Source of the DNA: Adlercreutzia sp. ZJ304
GTDB taxonomy: Bacteria; Actinomycetota; Coriobacteriia; Coriobacteriales; Eggerthellaceae
Direction: 5' to 3'
Assembly (NCBI RefSeq): GCF_011039075.1
Contig: NZ_JAAKEG010000004.1
Location: forward strand, 62,001-126,000
DNA: 64,000 bases
The translations under genes were made by a program, and so were the position numbers. The notes under the pieces are model-generated. The model was given only the letters and a program-made list of their open reading frames with translations, was not told where the DNA came from and made no database searches. Positions within the stretch are counted from its first letter, which is position 1; each line of letters opens with the position of its first letter. Shown one piece after another: positions 18,997 to 29,285 of the stretch.

Positions 18997-20976
18997 ATGA
19001 GTGACAACACATTTGAAACACAAGAAGAAAAGCTTGCGCGCATTAAGCGAGAGCTTTGTAATGTTCCTGCGCTTCCGGGTGTTTATTTGTGGAAGAACAA
19101 AGAGGGCGAAGTTTTATATGTTGGTAAGGCGAAGCAGCTTCGCGCTCGTATGCGTCAATATGTTAATTTCCAAGATGAACGTGCAAAAATTCCACTTTTG
19201 GTAGAGCAGATAGATTCGTTTGAATATATTGTAGTTTCAAATGAACATGAATCTCTTGTTCTGGAGAAGAACTTAATAAACGAGCATGAACCTTTCTATA
19301 ACGCCGATTTCAAAGACGATAAAAGCTATCCGTTTATTGCCATAACCAAAGGTGATGTATTTCCTGCTATCAAATACACCAGAGAAAAACATAGAAACGA
19401 CACGCGATATTTTGGACCCTATACCGATAGTCGGGCGGCGCGCAGGTTGGTAGACATTTCCAGACGCGTGGTTCCTTTATGTAGTGCTTCATGTGCCGAA
19501 TGGCGATCTTTGAACAGAAGACTGCATAAATTCTTAGACAAAAAAACTAAGGTGTCAGAAGATGTCTGCGAAACGCAATACGAGGAGTTTCTTGCATCAA
19601 CAGCAGATGCGCGTCCTTGTTTCGATGCGCACGTGGGGCTTGGACCGGGCGCTTGCTGCGGGCATATAACGCCTGAAAAATACAGGGAAAACGTGCATGC
19701 AATTGAGCGCTTTTTGGCGGGTCAGAGGACTGAATTTATCGATAATTTAGAAAGCGAAATGCGCGAGGCGGCTGCCGATCTTGACTTTGAGCGTGCTGCA
19801 CGCACAAAAGATAGAATTGACACAATACGCTCTTTGAATGACAAACAGCATGCTGTGTCTTCGCATAACTTAGATGCCGATGTATTTGGCTTTTATCGTG
19901 AGGAAACAATAGCTGGTGTACACGCTTTAATTGTTCGAGAAGGGCGCATAATTAACTCAAACGAGTTCATCTTAAACCGCGGCAGCGATGTGTTCGATTC
20001 AGACCTTCAGCACAATTTCCTTTTGCGCTACTACGATGCTACGGAGTCTATTCCGCATGAGGTAATACTTAGGGATATGCCAGAAGATTCAGATGTCATG
20101 GAGGGTTGGCTTAGTGAAAAACTTGCATCTGCGCATGGTGCTAAGGTTCACTTTTTTAGTCCTAAACGTGGCGAAAAATTAGCGCTAATTGAAATGGCGG
20201 AAACTAACGCCAAGCATACGCTTATGCGATATAAAGTTCGTACAAACTATGATGATAAGCGCATAAATACAGCACTTTTGCAACTGGAAAGTGCGCTTGC
20301 CCTAGATGCGCCACCTATGCGCATAGAATGCTTCGACATTTCTACAATTCATGGTTCATATACGGTAGCTTCAATGGTGGTGTTTACTGGTGGTAAGCCT
20401 GACAAAAACCAGTACAGGCGCTTTAAAATAAAAACTCCGCTAGATGAAGCGAACGATTTTTTAAGCATGCAAGAAGTTATGAGCCGCCGTTATTCTGCGC
20501 GTCGTATGGCTGACAAACGATTTGGCAGTAAGCCCGATCTGGTAATTTTGGATGGTGGCAAACCGCAGTTAAGTGCTGCTATTCAAATGTTTGAAGAAAT
20601 GGGAATAGACGATATACCGTTAGTCGGTCTTGCCAAGCGCGACGAAGAGCTTTTTGTGCCGTGGCAAGATAGCGGTCCTGTAGTTCTTCCGGGGGGTTCA
20701 GCTTCTCTTTATCTTGTGAAACAGGTACGTGATGAGGCTCACAGATTTGCAATCACATTTCACCGTGAACTTCGCGGTAAAGGAATGACAGCATCGATAT
20801 TAGATGATGTGGCAGGATTAGGTCCTGTTCGTAAGAAAGCGCTATTGAAGCATTTTAAGTCTTTTCGTAATCTTAGAAGCGCTTCTTTGGAAGATATTAA
20901 AGAGGCGGGAGTGCTTCCCGGTGAAGTGGCAGAAGAACTCTATTTGGTGCTGACGCAGTATAATGTTCAGTCTTGA
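18997..20976 (+). CDS. uvrC: Excinuclease ABC subunit C
   Basis: The dual-incision nuclease of nucleotide excision repair. 659 aa. The order is a GIY-YIG domain (GVY at 28-30, YVGKAKQLRAR from 41) for 3' incision, a UVR motif (DLDFERAARTKDRI), an RNase H-like domain (IECFDIS, LVILDGGKPQLSAA, GLAKRDEELF) for 5' incision and C-terminal helix-hairpin-helix (GLGPVRKKALLKHF). It heads the run uvrC-rapZ-yvcK-whiA that is conserved in many Actinomycetota. It is probably translated from a leaderless mRNA. Confidence 0.97.
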   Translation: MSDNTFETQEEKLARIKRELCNVPALPGVYLWKNKEGEVLYVGKAKQLRARMRQYVNFQDERAKIPLLVEQIDSFEYIVVSNEHESLVLEKNLINEHEPFYNADFKDDKSYPFIAITKGDVFPAIKYTREKHRNDTRYFGPYTDSRAARRLVDISRRVVPLCSASCAEWRSLNRRLHKFLDKKTKVSEDVCETQYEEFLASTADARPCFDAHVGLGPGACCGHITPEKYRENVHAIERFLAGQRTEFIDNLESEMREAAADLDFERAARTKDRIDTIRSLNDKQHAVSSHNLDADVFGFYREETIAGVHALIVREGRIINSNEFILNRGSDVFDSDLQHNFLLRYYDATESIPHEVILRDMPEDSDVMEGWLSEKLASAHGAKVHFFSPKRGEKLALIEMAETNAKHTLMRYKVRTNYDDKRINTALLQLESALALDAPPMRIECFDISTIHGSYTVASMVVFTGGKPDKNQYRRFKIKTPLDEANDFLSMQEVMSRRYSARRMADKRFGSKPDLVILDGGKPQLSAAIQMFEEMGIDDIPLVGLAKRDEELFVPWQDSGPVVLPGGSASLYLVKQVRDEAHRFAITFHRELRGKGMTASILDDVAGLGPVRKKALLKHFKSFRNLRSASLEDIKEAGVLPGEVAEELYLVLTQYNVQS

Positions 20977-20999
20977 GGTATGTGAGCTTAGGAGTAAAA

Positions 21000-21956
21000 A
21001 TGAGTGACAAGAATGAGATCCTAGACTTAGAACTCATGCCAGAGCTTGTTGTTGTAACAGGGATGAGCGGTGCTGGACGCACCGAAGCGATGCATGTTTT
21101 TGAAGACTTAGGTTTTTTCTGCGTTGACAACTTGCCGTCTAGTCTTATAGAAAATTTAGTTGATATGCGCTGTAATTCCGATGATGGACCTAATCGCTTA
21201 GCAGTTGTTTGCGACGCTCGTAATGGAGATTATTTCGGATCGCTAACAGATGAACTGATTGCCCTGAAGAACAAGGGTATCAATTTACACGTTATATTTT
21301 TAGATGCTGATGATGAAAAGTTAGTTGCTAGATATAAATCAAGTCGCCGTCGTCATCCGCTGTGTAGCGATGGCACAACAATAGCTCAAGGTATTCAGCT
21401 AGAGCGCACCCTTCTTATGAGGTTGCGCAGCATGTCCGATACTGTTATTAATACAACGGATATGATGCCATCTGCTTTGCGCGATACAATAAGACAGCTT
21501 TTTGCGAAGGGCGACGAACGTAGAGGTTTAGCTGTTACTGTTTATTCGTTTGGCTTTAAGCACGGAGCTCCAGTCGATGCCGATGTAGTGATGGATGTAC
21601 GTTTCCTTCCGAATCCGTATTACGATCCAGATTTGCGAGGGTTAACTGGCCTAGATGAACCTGTGCGCGATTTTGTTATGCTTCGCGATGAAACAATAGA
21701 ATTTAAGAAGCGCTGGCACAGTTTGTTAGACGTATTGATGCCCGGATATGTTGCTGAGGGAAAGCAACAGTTAGCTATTGGGGTAGGTTGTACTGGAGGT
21801 CAGCATCGCTCTGTTGCGCTTGCTGAATCTACTGGCGATTATCTGAAGTCGAAGGGATATAGGGTATCTGTTGCGCACCGAGATTTGAAACTGGCAGAGC
21901 GTGGCGGTAGAGTTGATTATTCCACTGAAACTCCTGATGTGCACGCTGCTGTGTAG
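21000..21956 (+). CDS. rapZ: RapZ/YvcJ nucleotide-binding protein
   Basis: An NTP-binding protein of about 318 aa. The P-loop is GMSGAGRT with Arg in place of the usual Lys, as in actinobacterial members. It also has FFCVDNLPSSL, a C-terminal GCTGGQHRSVAL motif, and FGFKHGAP. In E. coli, RapZ is an RNA-binding adaptor controlling glucosamine-6-phosphate synthase; in Gram-positives the role is less clear and is linked to cell wall and nucleotide-sugar metabolism. Start ATG 21000 is chosen for the AGGAG just upstream; the frame extends to TTG 20973 overlapping the uvrC stop. Confidence 0.95.
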   Translation: MSDKNEILDLELMPELVVVTGMSGAGRTEAMHVFEDLGFFCVDNLPSSLIENLVDMRCNSDDGPNRLAVVCDARNGDYFGSLTDELIALKNKGINLHVIFLDADDEKLVARYKSSRRRHPLCSDGTTIAQGIQLERTLLMRLRSMSDTVINTTDMMPSALRDTIRQLFAKGDERRGLAVTVYSFGFKHGAPVDADVVMDVRFLPNPYYDPDLRGLTGLDEPVRDFVMLRDETIEFKKRWHSLLDVLMPGYVAEGKQQLAIGVGCTGGQHRSVALAESTGDYLKSKGYRVSVAHRDLKLAERGGRVDYSTETPDVHAAV

Positions 21957-21976
21957 ACAAAACTAAAGGTGATATA

Positions 21977-23107
21977 TTGAAAAAACCTTTCAACATAGAT
22001 CCATCAGCTACATCCGCATTTAATCTTCGTGGCGACTTTGAGACGCTAGATGTTACCGAGATGCTAGAAAGACCTGTAAAGGCTGTTGTTATAGGCGGTG
22101 GTACAGGTGCGCCAATGTCTATTCGCACGCTTCTTTCTATGGGGATAGACACTAGTGCTGTAGTTGCAATGGCGGATGACGGTGGCTCTACCGGCTTGCT
22201 GCGGGAAAAGGCTGATGTAACGCCTCCCGGAGATATTCGGAAATGTATTACAGCTTTTGCCGGTAATCCGCTAGATCCATTTGTTCGAGCGTTCAAATAT
22301 AGGTTAAGCATTGCCGACGATCACGCTTTGGGAAACTTAATCTTAGCTGCGCTTGAAGATGCGTGCGGGTCGTTTCCGGATGCTATATCTATATGTGAAA
22401 CTTTGGTGGGTGCGCAAGGGCATGTGTATCCATCAACTTTAGATCATGTAACTTTGTCTGCCGTAACGCGCGATGGCCGCCGTCTTGATGGGCAGGCGGT
22501 TGCGTGCCATTCACGTACCGCTCTTGAAAAAGTTAATATCCACGGTCAGAATGGCTGTGAAATTTGCGCATATACTCCGGCGCTTCAGGCAATAGAAAAT
22601 GCTGACTTAATAGTTTTAGGGCCGGGTTCTTTATTCACCTCCATTATTCCAAATTTGCTTGTTCCCGGAATAACCGATGCTATACGTCGTTCAAAAGGCA
22701 GCACTCTTTTTGTGTGTTCATTGGCTGATATGCAGGGAGAAACTTGGGGATTAACAGCTTATGAACATGTTGCATCGTTGCTAGATCATGGAATGGGTGG
22801 CTTGCTTGACTATGTGTTAGTCCATACGCCGCGTCCGCTAGAGCCACCAAAGACGCAGGATACATTAGGCGTTGTATCCAGCGAGCAATTTGAAGACCGA
22901 AGCAACTTAAAAGCAAAAACCCGCCATGGTCTTGTACGTCCGGTACACATAACGTATCACGATATGCAAGAAATACAATCGCTTGGTCCGATAGTAATAG
23001 CGCGCGATTTAGCCGATTTTGAGCACCCTACATGGCATTCGCCTTCGGCACTTAGGGACGCATTCTTGCAAGTTTTGCGCCTAATGCATGCGAGAAAGAC
23101 GTTATAA
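21977..23107 (+). CDS. yvcK: YvcK/CofD-like gluconeogenesis factor
   Basis: 376 aa, CofD/YvcK fold: VVIGGGTGAP at about 35-45, ADDGGSTGLLR, PPGDIRKC and GPGSLFTSIIPNLLV. In Bacillus and mycobacteria (CuvA) it binds UDP-GlcNAc and is needed for peptidoglycan synthesis on gluconeogenic substrates. The start is TTG with AAAGGTG upstream, 20 nt after rapZ. It sits between rapZ and whiA as in most Gram-positive genomes. Confidence 0.95.
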   Translation: MKKPFNIDPSATSAFNLRGDFETLDVTEMLERPVKAVVIGGGTGAPMSIRTLLSMGIDTSAVVAMADDGGSTGLLREKADVTPPGDIRKCITAFAGNPLDPFVRAFKYRLSIADDHALGNLILAALEDACGSFPDAISICETLVGAQGHVYPSTLDHVTLSAVTRDGRRLDGQAVACHSRTALEKVNIHGQNGCEICAYTPALQAIENADLIVLGPGSLFTSIIPNLLVPGITDAIRRSKGSTLFVCSLADMQGETWGLTAYEHVASLLDHGMGGLLDYVLVHTPRPLEPPKTQDTLGVVSSEQFEDRSNLKAKTRHGLVRPVHITYHDMQEIQSLGPIVIARDLADFEHPTWHSPSALRDAFLQVLRLMHARKTL

Positions 23108-24040
23108 ATGTCGTTTACTTCAGATGTACGCGACGAATTAGCGCACATAGAGCCCGTATGTTCTCATTGCGATAAAGCAACATTAGCTGCCTTGGTGCGT
23201 ATAGAGGGCACTCTTTTTGTAAGCGGTCCCGGTAGATATCGTGTGGAAATTGCCACTGATGCTCCATCGGTGGCACGTTTGGTAATCCGCCTAATTCATA
23301 ACATATACAAACTGCGTACCGAATTGACAGTGCGGCGCTCTGTTTTGCATAAAACTCCAAATTACTTGATAGAAATACCCGCTCAGGCTGGATTGGCAGC
23401 AGCTCTTAAGGATATGGGTGTTATATCAGATGATGGCGGTTTGCAGTTAGGAATAAACTCTTCTCTTATAGCAAAACAATGCTGCGCAGCAGCTTATCTG
23501 CGAGGTGCGTTTTTGGGTTCTGGCTTCATATCAAACCCTAAAAGTGATTTCCATTTTGAAATTATTGTAGAAAGCGAAGATCTTGCAAAAGGTCTTGTGC
23601 GCATTATGGGTGAAAAGGGTATAAAAGCTCGCATAATGCAGCGTCGCAGCTCGTATATGGTGTACTTGAAAAGCGGAAGTGCAATTCTAGAATTTCTTGC
23701 ATTTACAGGCGCTCATCATGCGGCGCTAAGCCTTGAGCAAGAGCGGGTGGTTAAATCCGTGCGCAACGATGTAAATAGGCAAATAAATGCCGAATTGGCG
23801 AACCAGCAGAAAGCATCTAGTGCGGCTGTGGGGCAGCTGATGAGTATAGCTCGTGTTGTTGAGCACTATGGTATGAAATCGCTTCCACCTGCTTTACAGG
23901 AATTTATTAAACTTCGCGTTCGTCATCCAGATTCTTCCATGAAAGAACTTGGGGCTTTTGCAAACCCACCTCTTTCAAAATCGGCGATAAATCATAGGAT
24001 GCGCCGTATTGAGCAAATGGCTAAAGAACTAGAAGATTAA
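23108..24040 (+). CDS. whiA: WhiA DNA-binding protein
   Basis: 310 aa, starting on the base after the yvcK stop. An N-terminal LAGLIDADG-derived domain (AYLRGAFLGSGFISNP) precedes a C-terminal helix-turn-helix (SMKELGAFANPPLSKSAINHRMRRIE), the standard WhiA layout. It is a sporulation regulator in Streptomyces; in non-sporulating Gram-positives it influences division and chromosome segregation. It ends the uvrC operon; gapA has its own promoter. Confidence 0.96.
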   Translation: MSFTSDVRDELAHIEPVCSHCDKATLAALVRIEGTLFVSGPGRYRVEIATDAPSVARLVIRLIHNIYKLRTELTVRRSVLHKTPNYLIEIPAQAGLAAALKDMGVISDDGGLQLGINSSLIAKQCCAAAYLRGAFLGSGFISNPKSDFHFEIIVESEDLAKGLVRIMGEKGIKARIMQRRSSYMVYLKSGSAILEFLAFTGAHHAALSLEQERVVKSVRNDVNRQINAELANQQKASSAAVGQLMSIARVVEHYGMKSLPPALQEFIKLRVRHPDSSMKELGAFANPPLSKSAINHRMRRIEQMAKELED

Positions 24041-24094
24041 GATAGCCGCATTCCCAACTGTTTGCCAATAAAGGTATGGTTAACAAAAACAGCG

Positions 24095-24103
24095 TGGTAA
24101 TAT
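24095..24103 (+). promoter_or_regulatory. Extended -10 for gapA (TGGTAATAT)
   Basis: TGGTAATAT fits TGnTAnnnT, 55 nt before gapA, in the 118-base gap after whiA. No strong -35 is visible. Confidence 0.55.
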
Positions 24104-24146
24104 CTTTTACATGTTCGTATGTGGCATTAAGCCGCAAAAGTCGTAA

Positions 24147-25160
<1,014 letters not shown>

Positions 25161-25207
25161 TAACTTGCGGTGTGAAGCCAGTCTTGCAAAATAGATGAAA
25201 GGTTAAT

Positions 25208-26395
25208 ATGGCTGATATTAAAAGCATTGATGATGCTGATTTGGCGGGTAAAAAGGTTCTTGTGCGCGTTGACTTTAACGTTCCGCTAAAAAATGGCGAA
25301 GTGACTGACGACACGAGAATTCGTGCTGCGCTTCCCACTATACAAAAACTTATTGATAGTCGCGCTCGTGTTATTTTAGTAAGTCATCTGGGCAGACCGA
25401 AGGGTAAAGGCTTTGAGGCTGATTTTTCTTTGAAGCCAGCTGCGCAGCGCTTGTCTGAAATTTTGGCTATGCCGGTTGTGTTTGCTAGCGACACCGTGGG
25501 TGGCGATGCTAAAGAAAAAGCGGCTGCTCTAAAAGATGGCAACGTGTTAGTTCTTGAGAACTTACGCTTTGATTCTAGAGAAAAAAGCAACGATGCCGAT
25601 TTTTGTAGAGAACTTGCCAATTTGGCTGATGTGTATGTAAATGATGCATTTGGTACTGCGCACAGAGCACATGCTTCCACAGCAGGTGTTGCAAAATTGC
25701 TTCCTGCATACGCTGGTTATCTTATGCAGAAGGAAGTGGAAACCATAACTGGTATGTTAGATGCTCCCAAACGTCCCTTTGTGGCGATACTTGGAGGCTC
25801 TAAAGTATCCGACAAGATAAAAGTTATAGATTCGCTTTTAGACAAAGCCGATACTTTAATAATTGGCGGCGCGATGTGCTTTACGTTCTTGCTTGCTCAG
25901 GGCAAAGATGTTGGTTCCTCTCTTAAAGAAGATGATTGGGTAGACCGAGCCGCTCAGATGATAGAAAAAGCCAAAACCAATGGCGTGAAGCTTCTTCTTC
26001 CGCAAGATGTAGTTGCTGCAGGTGCAATTGATGAGAATGCTGAGTGTGAAGTTGTTTCAGTGGATGATATTCCAAGCGATATGATGGGACTAGATATAGG
26101 ACCTGTTACATCTCGTGTGTATTCTGAAGCCATAGCACAAGCAAGTAGCGTATTTTGGAATGGTCCAATGGGTGTTTTTGAAATGGAACCCTTTGCTGCG
26201 GGAACAAAAGCTGTAGCGCAAGCGGTTGCTGACAATGCTTTGGCAGATACAATAATTGGCGGCGGCGATTCTGTGGCTGCTGTAAACAAATTTAACTTGG
26301 CAGATAAAATGACGTTTATATCTACAGGTGGCGGCGCTTCTATGGAATTAGTACAAGGAGAGGCTTTACCGGGCGTAGAAGCCCTTAGACGATAG
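25208..26395 (+). CDS. pgk: Phosphoglycerate kinase
   Basis: Makes ATP from 1,3-bisphosphoglycerate. 395 aa, the normal length. RVDFNVP near residue 22, SHLGRPKG, the hinge region FVAILGGSKVSDKI, nucleotide site GPMGVFE, and GGGDSVAA...STGGGASME at the C-terminus. 47 nt after gapA with AAAGG before the ATG. Confidence 0.98.
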   Translation: MADIKSIDDADLAGKKVLVRVDFNVPLKNGEVTDDTRIRAALPTIQKLIDSRARVILVSHLGRPKGKGFEADFSLKPAAQRLSEILAMPVVFASDTVGGDAKEKAAALKDGNVLVLENLRFDSREKSNDADFCRELANLADVYVNDAFGTAHRAHASTAGVAKLLPAYAGYLMQKEVETITGMLDAPKRPFVAILGGSKVSDKIKVIDSLLDKADTLIIGGAMCFTFLLAQGKDVGSSLKEDDWVDRAAQMIEKAKTNGVKLLLPQDVVAAGAIDENAECEVVSVDDIPSDMMGLDIGPVTSRVYSEAIAQASSVFWNGPMGVFEMEPFAAGTKAVAQAVADNALADTIIGGGDSVAAVNKFNLADKMTFISTGGGASMELVQGEALPGVEALRR

Positions 26396-26403
26396 GAGTC
26401 AAA

Positions 26404-27183
26404 ATGACACGCAAACCGCTCATTGCCGGAAATTGGAAGATGAATAATACTATTAGTGAAGCCGTAGTGCTTGCTCAGGAGATTTCAAACGAATTCGACA
26501 GAGACTGGCTTGACAATGTAGATGTTGCGGTTTGTCCTCCTTATATAGACTTAAAACCAGTTCTTACGGTTTTTGAGTTTGATCGTCTTAAGGTTGCAGT
26601 TGGTGCGCAAAATGTTTATTGGGAGCCCAGTGGCGCATATACTGGTGAAATATCGGTAAATATGTTGCGTGAGATTGGCTGCAAATATTGCATCGTTGGT
26701 CATTCGGAGCGTAGGAATTTACTTGGCGAAACAAATGAAGATGTCAATGCAAAAGTTAAGGCTTTGATAGGCGAGCACGTTGACCCTATTAACCCTATAG
26801 TGTGCGTAGGCGAATCGCTAGCTGTGCGCGATGAAGGCACATATATTGAATTTATTACCGCACAGGTGAAAGCTGCTTTTGCGGGGCTTAACCAAAGCGA
26901 TGTTAAAAATGCTGTAGTTGCTTATGAGCCTGTTTGGGCTATTGGTAGTGGCAGAACAGCCACGCCTGAGCAGGCTCAGGAAGTTTGCGCAGCCATTAGA
27001 TCAACATTAAGTGACATGTTTACAGACGAGTGTGCGCAAGGCATGCGAATTCTTTACGGTGGCTCTATGAATGAAGGCAACGCAAATCTGTTGTTGGCGC
27101 AGCCCGACATAGACGGCGGTCTTATAGGCGGTGCTTCTTTGAAGGCGAAATCGTTTATATCTATCGTGAAAGAAGCGCTGTAA
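26404..27183 (+). CDS. tpiA: Triosephosphate isomerase
   Basis: Interconverts dihydroxyacetone phosphate and glyceraldehyde-3-phosphate. 259 aa TIM barrel: N-terminal GNWKMNN, electrophile His in VGHSERR, catalytic Glu in YEPVWAIG and phosphate loop YGGSMNEGNA / GGLIGGASL. AGGAGTC directly upstream, eight bases after pgk. Confidence 0.98.
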   Translation: MTRKPLIAGNWKMNNTISEAVVLAQEISNEFDRDWLDNVDVAVCPPYIDLKPVLTVFEFDRLKVAVGAQNVYWEPSGAYTGEISVNMLREIGCKYCIVGHSERRNLLGETNEDVNAKVKALIGEHVDPINPIVCVGESLAVRDEGTYIEFITAQVKAAFAGLNQSDVKNAVVAYEPVWAIGSGRTATPEQAQEVCAAIRSTLSDMFTDECAQGMRILYGGSMNEGNANLLLAQPDIDGGLIGGASLKAKSFISIVKEAL

Positions 27184-28749
27184 ATGACATGTTCTATTAG
27201 TAGGGAAAATTTGCGCTTACCGGCGTGTTTGATAATAATGGATGGCTTTGGGCTATCTGCTGAGGGAGACGGTAACGCTATCTCGCTTGCCAATACTCCG
27301 GTTTTAGATAGCCTTTTTGCCAGCCGTCCATGGACTACTCTTCAAGCCTCTGGAAATGCAGTTGGGCTTCCTGCTGGTCAGATGGGTAATTCAGAAGTAG
27401 GGCATCTAAACATTGGTGCGGGACGCATAGTTCACCAAGAACTTACTCGCATTGATAACGCTTGCGAAGACGGTTCGCTGGCATCTAATTCTGTTATTCA
27501 AAATGCTTTTGCAGGTGCAAAAAACAACAATGGTGTCGTTCATATGATGGGTCTTTTAAGCGACGGGGGAGTACATTCTTCAAATTCGCATCTTTACTCA
27601 TTGTTGAAAGCAGCTGCGGAATTCGGAGTGCCGCGTGTTTTTATCCACTGTTTTCTTGATGGCAGAGATGTGCCCCCGGAAAGCGGATCTGGCTATGTTC
27701 GCAAATTGCAAAGCAAAATTGACGAACTAGCGCTTGAATACGACGGTGCATGTGAAATGCGCATAGCAAGTATTGAGGGGCGATACTATGCAATGGACAG
27801 AGATAATCGTTGGGAGCGCATAGAGAAAGCCTACAATGCAATTGTATGTGCAGCAGATGCAGAAAGTATTGATCCTGTTGAAGTGGTAGAGCGCTCGTAT
27901 GCAAATTCTGTTACCGATGAATTTGTAGTGCCAGTTGCTTTAAACGATCGCGGCATGCGCGATGGAGATTCTGTTATTTTCTTCAATTTCCGACCCGACA
28001 GGGCACGCCAAATTACTCGCGCCATTGTAGATGAAGATTTTTCCGGATTTGATAGGGCTTGCAATCCAAATGTAGAGTTTGTTTGTCTTACGGAATACGA
28101 TCCTGATATAGCGGCTCCTGTCGCTTTCCCAAAGACGTTCCCAGAAAATGTTCTCGCTGATGTTCTAGCCGATTTAGGATTAAAGCAGCTACACATTGCA
28201 GAAACTGAAAAATATGCGCATGTTACTTTCTTCCTTAACGGGGGAAAAGAAGAGCCTAAGTGCGCAGAGGAACGCATTTTGGTGAACAGTCCAAAAGTGG
28301 CAACATATGATTTGCAGCCAGAAATGAGTGAACCAGAGGTTACAAATAAACTTGTGGACGCTATTAACTCCGATTTAGCTGATGTTTACATTGTAAACTT
28401 TGCAAATTGCGATATGGTCGGACATACAGGCGTTATACCTGCTGCGATAGCTGCAGTTGAGGCGGTTGACGGCGGGGTTGGAAAGGTGCTTGATGCTATA
28501 GGGCGCAAAGGCGGTATAGCCTTTGTCACTGCAGATCATGGCAATGCCGATGTTATGATAGCTAAGGATGGCTCTCCTCACACGGCACATACTACGGCTC
28601 CTGTTCCTTTTATATTGGTCGATGAGACGGGTTCTAACTTAGACCTTCAAAAAAAAGAAGGAAAGCTGGCAGATATAGCCCCTACTTTGCTGTCTGCTAT
28701 AGGGCTTGCTGTGCCGTCTGTGATGACAGGATCGAATTTGCTTGCTTGA
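27184..28749 (+). CDS. gpmI: Cofactor-independent phosphoglycerate mutase
   Basis: Manganese-dependent 3-/2-phosphoglycerate mutase of the alkaline phosphatase superfamily. 521 aa: IMDGFGLS metal-binding start, nucleophile Ser in GNSEVGHLNIGAGR, FLDGRDVPP, NFRPDRARQ, and C-terminal TADHGNAD and SPHTAHT metal ligands. It begins on the base after the tpiA stop, so translation is probably coupled. Enolase is not in the window. Confidence 0.97.
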   Translation: MTCSISRENLRLPACLIIMDGFGLSAEGDGNAISLANTPVLDSLFASRPWTTLQASGNAVGLPAGQMGNSEVGHLNIGAGRIVHQELTRIDNACEDGSLASNSVIQNAFAGAKNNNGVVHMMGLLSDGGVHSSNSHLYSLLKAAAEFGVPRVFIHCFLDGRDVPPESGSGYVRKLQSKIDELALEYDGACEMRIASIEGRYYAMDRDNRWERIEKAYNAIVCAADAESIDPVEVVERSYANSVTDEFVVPVALNDRGMRDGDSVIFFNFRPDRARQITRAIVDEDFSGFDRACNPNVEFVCLTEYDPDIAAPVAFPKTFPENVLADVLADLGLKQLHIAETEKYAHVTFFLNGGKEEPKCAEERILVNSPKVATYDLQPEMSEPEVTNKLVDAINSDLADVYIVNFANCDMVGHTGVIPAAIAAVEAVDGGVGKVLDAIGRKGGIAFVTADHGNADVMIAKDGSPHTAHTTAPVPFILVDETGSNLDLQKKEGKLADIAPTLLSAIGLAVPSVMTGSNLLA

Positions 28750-28764
28750 TAGGATATCAATCGC

Positions 28765-28770
28765 TATAAT
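28765..28770 (+). promoter_or_regulatory. -10 box (TATAAT) for secG
   Basis: A perfect TATAAT, 45 nt before the secG start in the 66-base gap after gpmI. It suggests secG can be expressed independently of the glycolytic operon. Confidence 0.5.
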
Positions 28771-28815
28771 TTCAGTTTTGCGTACTAGAAACGTAAACAA
28801 AAAGGACGTGACGTT

Positions 28816-29073
28816 TTGACTCCATTGGTAATCATATTTTTGATTTTGCTCGTACTCTCCGGAGTAGGCTTAGTCATATTTATTCTTATGCATTCAGGAA
28901 AGGGAACTGGCATATCGGATGCTATTGCAAGTTCTATGTATTCAACCCAGACGGGTACCAGCATCATAGAAAAGAACTTAGACCGCATAACTATTATATG
29001 TGCAATAGTTTTTATGCTGTCTCTTCTGGTGCTTATGATTATCTTTCCTCACGGCACTATAAGCCAAGGATAG
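28816..29073 (+). CDS. secG: Preprotein translocase subunit SecG
   Basis: 85 aa with two membrane spans (about 4-25 and 55-75) and the intervening SecG loop HSGKGTGISDAIASS...TGTSIIEKNLDRIT. A non-essential helper of the SecYEG channel. The start is TTG, with AAAAAGGACG upstream. Location at the end of the glycolytic operon is common in Gram-positives. Confidence 0.93.
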   Translation: MTPLVIIFLILLVLSGVGLVIFILMHSGKGTGISDAIASSMYSTQTGTSIIEKNLDRITIICAIVFMLSLLVLMIIFPHGTISQG

Positions 29074-29092
29074 TTTTTCGCGCAGTTGCCGG

Positions 29093-29120
29093 TTGTCCGC
29101 GTCCGTGCATCTGCTAGAAT
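29093..29120 (+). promoter_or_regulatory. tRNA-Leu promoter
   Basis: TTGTCC (29093-29098), a 16 bp spacer and an extended -10 TGCTAGAAT (29112-29120). The -10 and the following bases (GCTAGAATAGTCAAGC) are nearly identical to the tRNA-Pro promoter near 50069. Confidence 0.65.
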
Positions 29121-29143
29121 AGTCAAGCATTCGCGGAATACGT

Positions 29144-29232
29144 GTCGGAGTGGTGGAATGGCAGACACGCCAGCTTGAGGTGCTGGTGCCCACATATCGG
29201 GTGTGCGGGTTCAAATCCCGCCTCCGACACCA
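29144..29232 (+). tRNA. tRNA-Leu (GAG)
   Basis: An 89-nt class II tRNA. Acceptor GTCGGAG pairs with CTCCGAC, discriminator A and encoded CCA. The anticodon loop TTGAGGT gives anticodon GAG (reads CUC/CUU). It has a long variable arm and the TTCAAAT T-loop. Followed by an intrinsic terminator. Confidence 0.97.
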
Positions 29233-29241
29233 AGAAATTTC

Positions 29242-29266
29242 AAGCCGCCTTCGGGTGGCTTTTTTA
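29242..29266 (+). terminator. Intrinsic terminator after tRNA-Leu
   Basis: Stem AGCCGCC / GGTGGCT with a stable TTCG loop and a run of six T. Confidence 0.9.
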
Positions 29267-29285
29267 TATATGCAGGTTTTGAAGA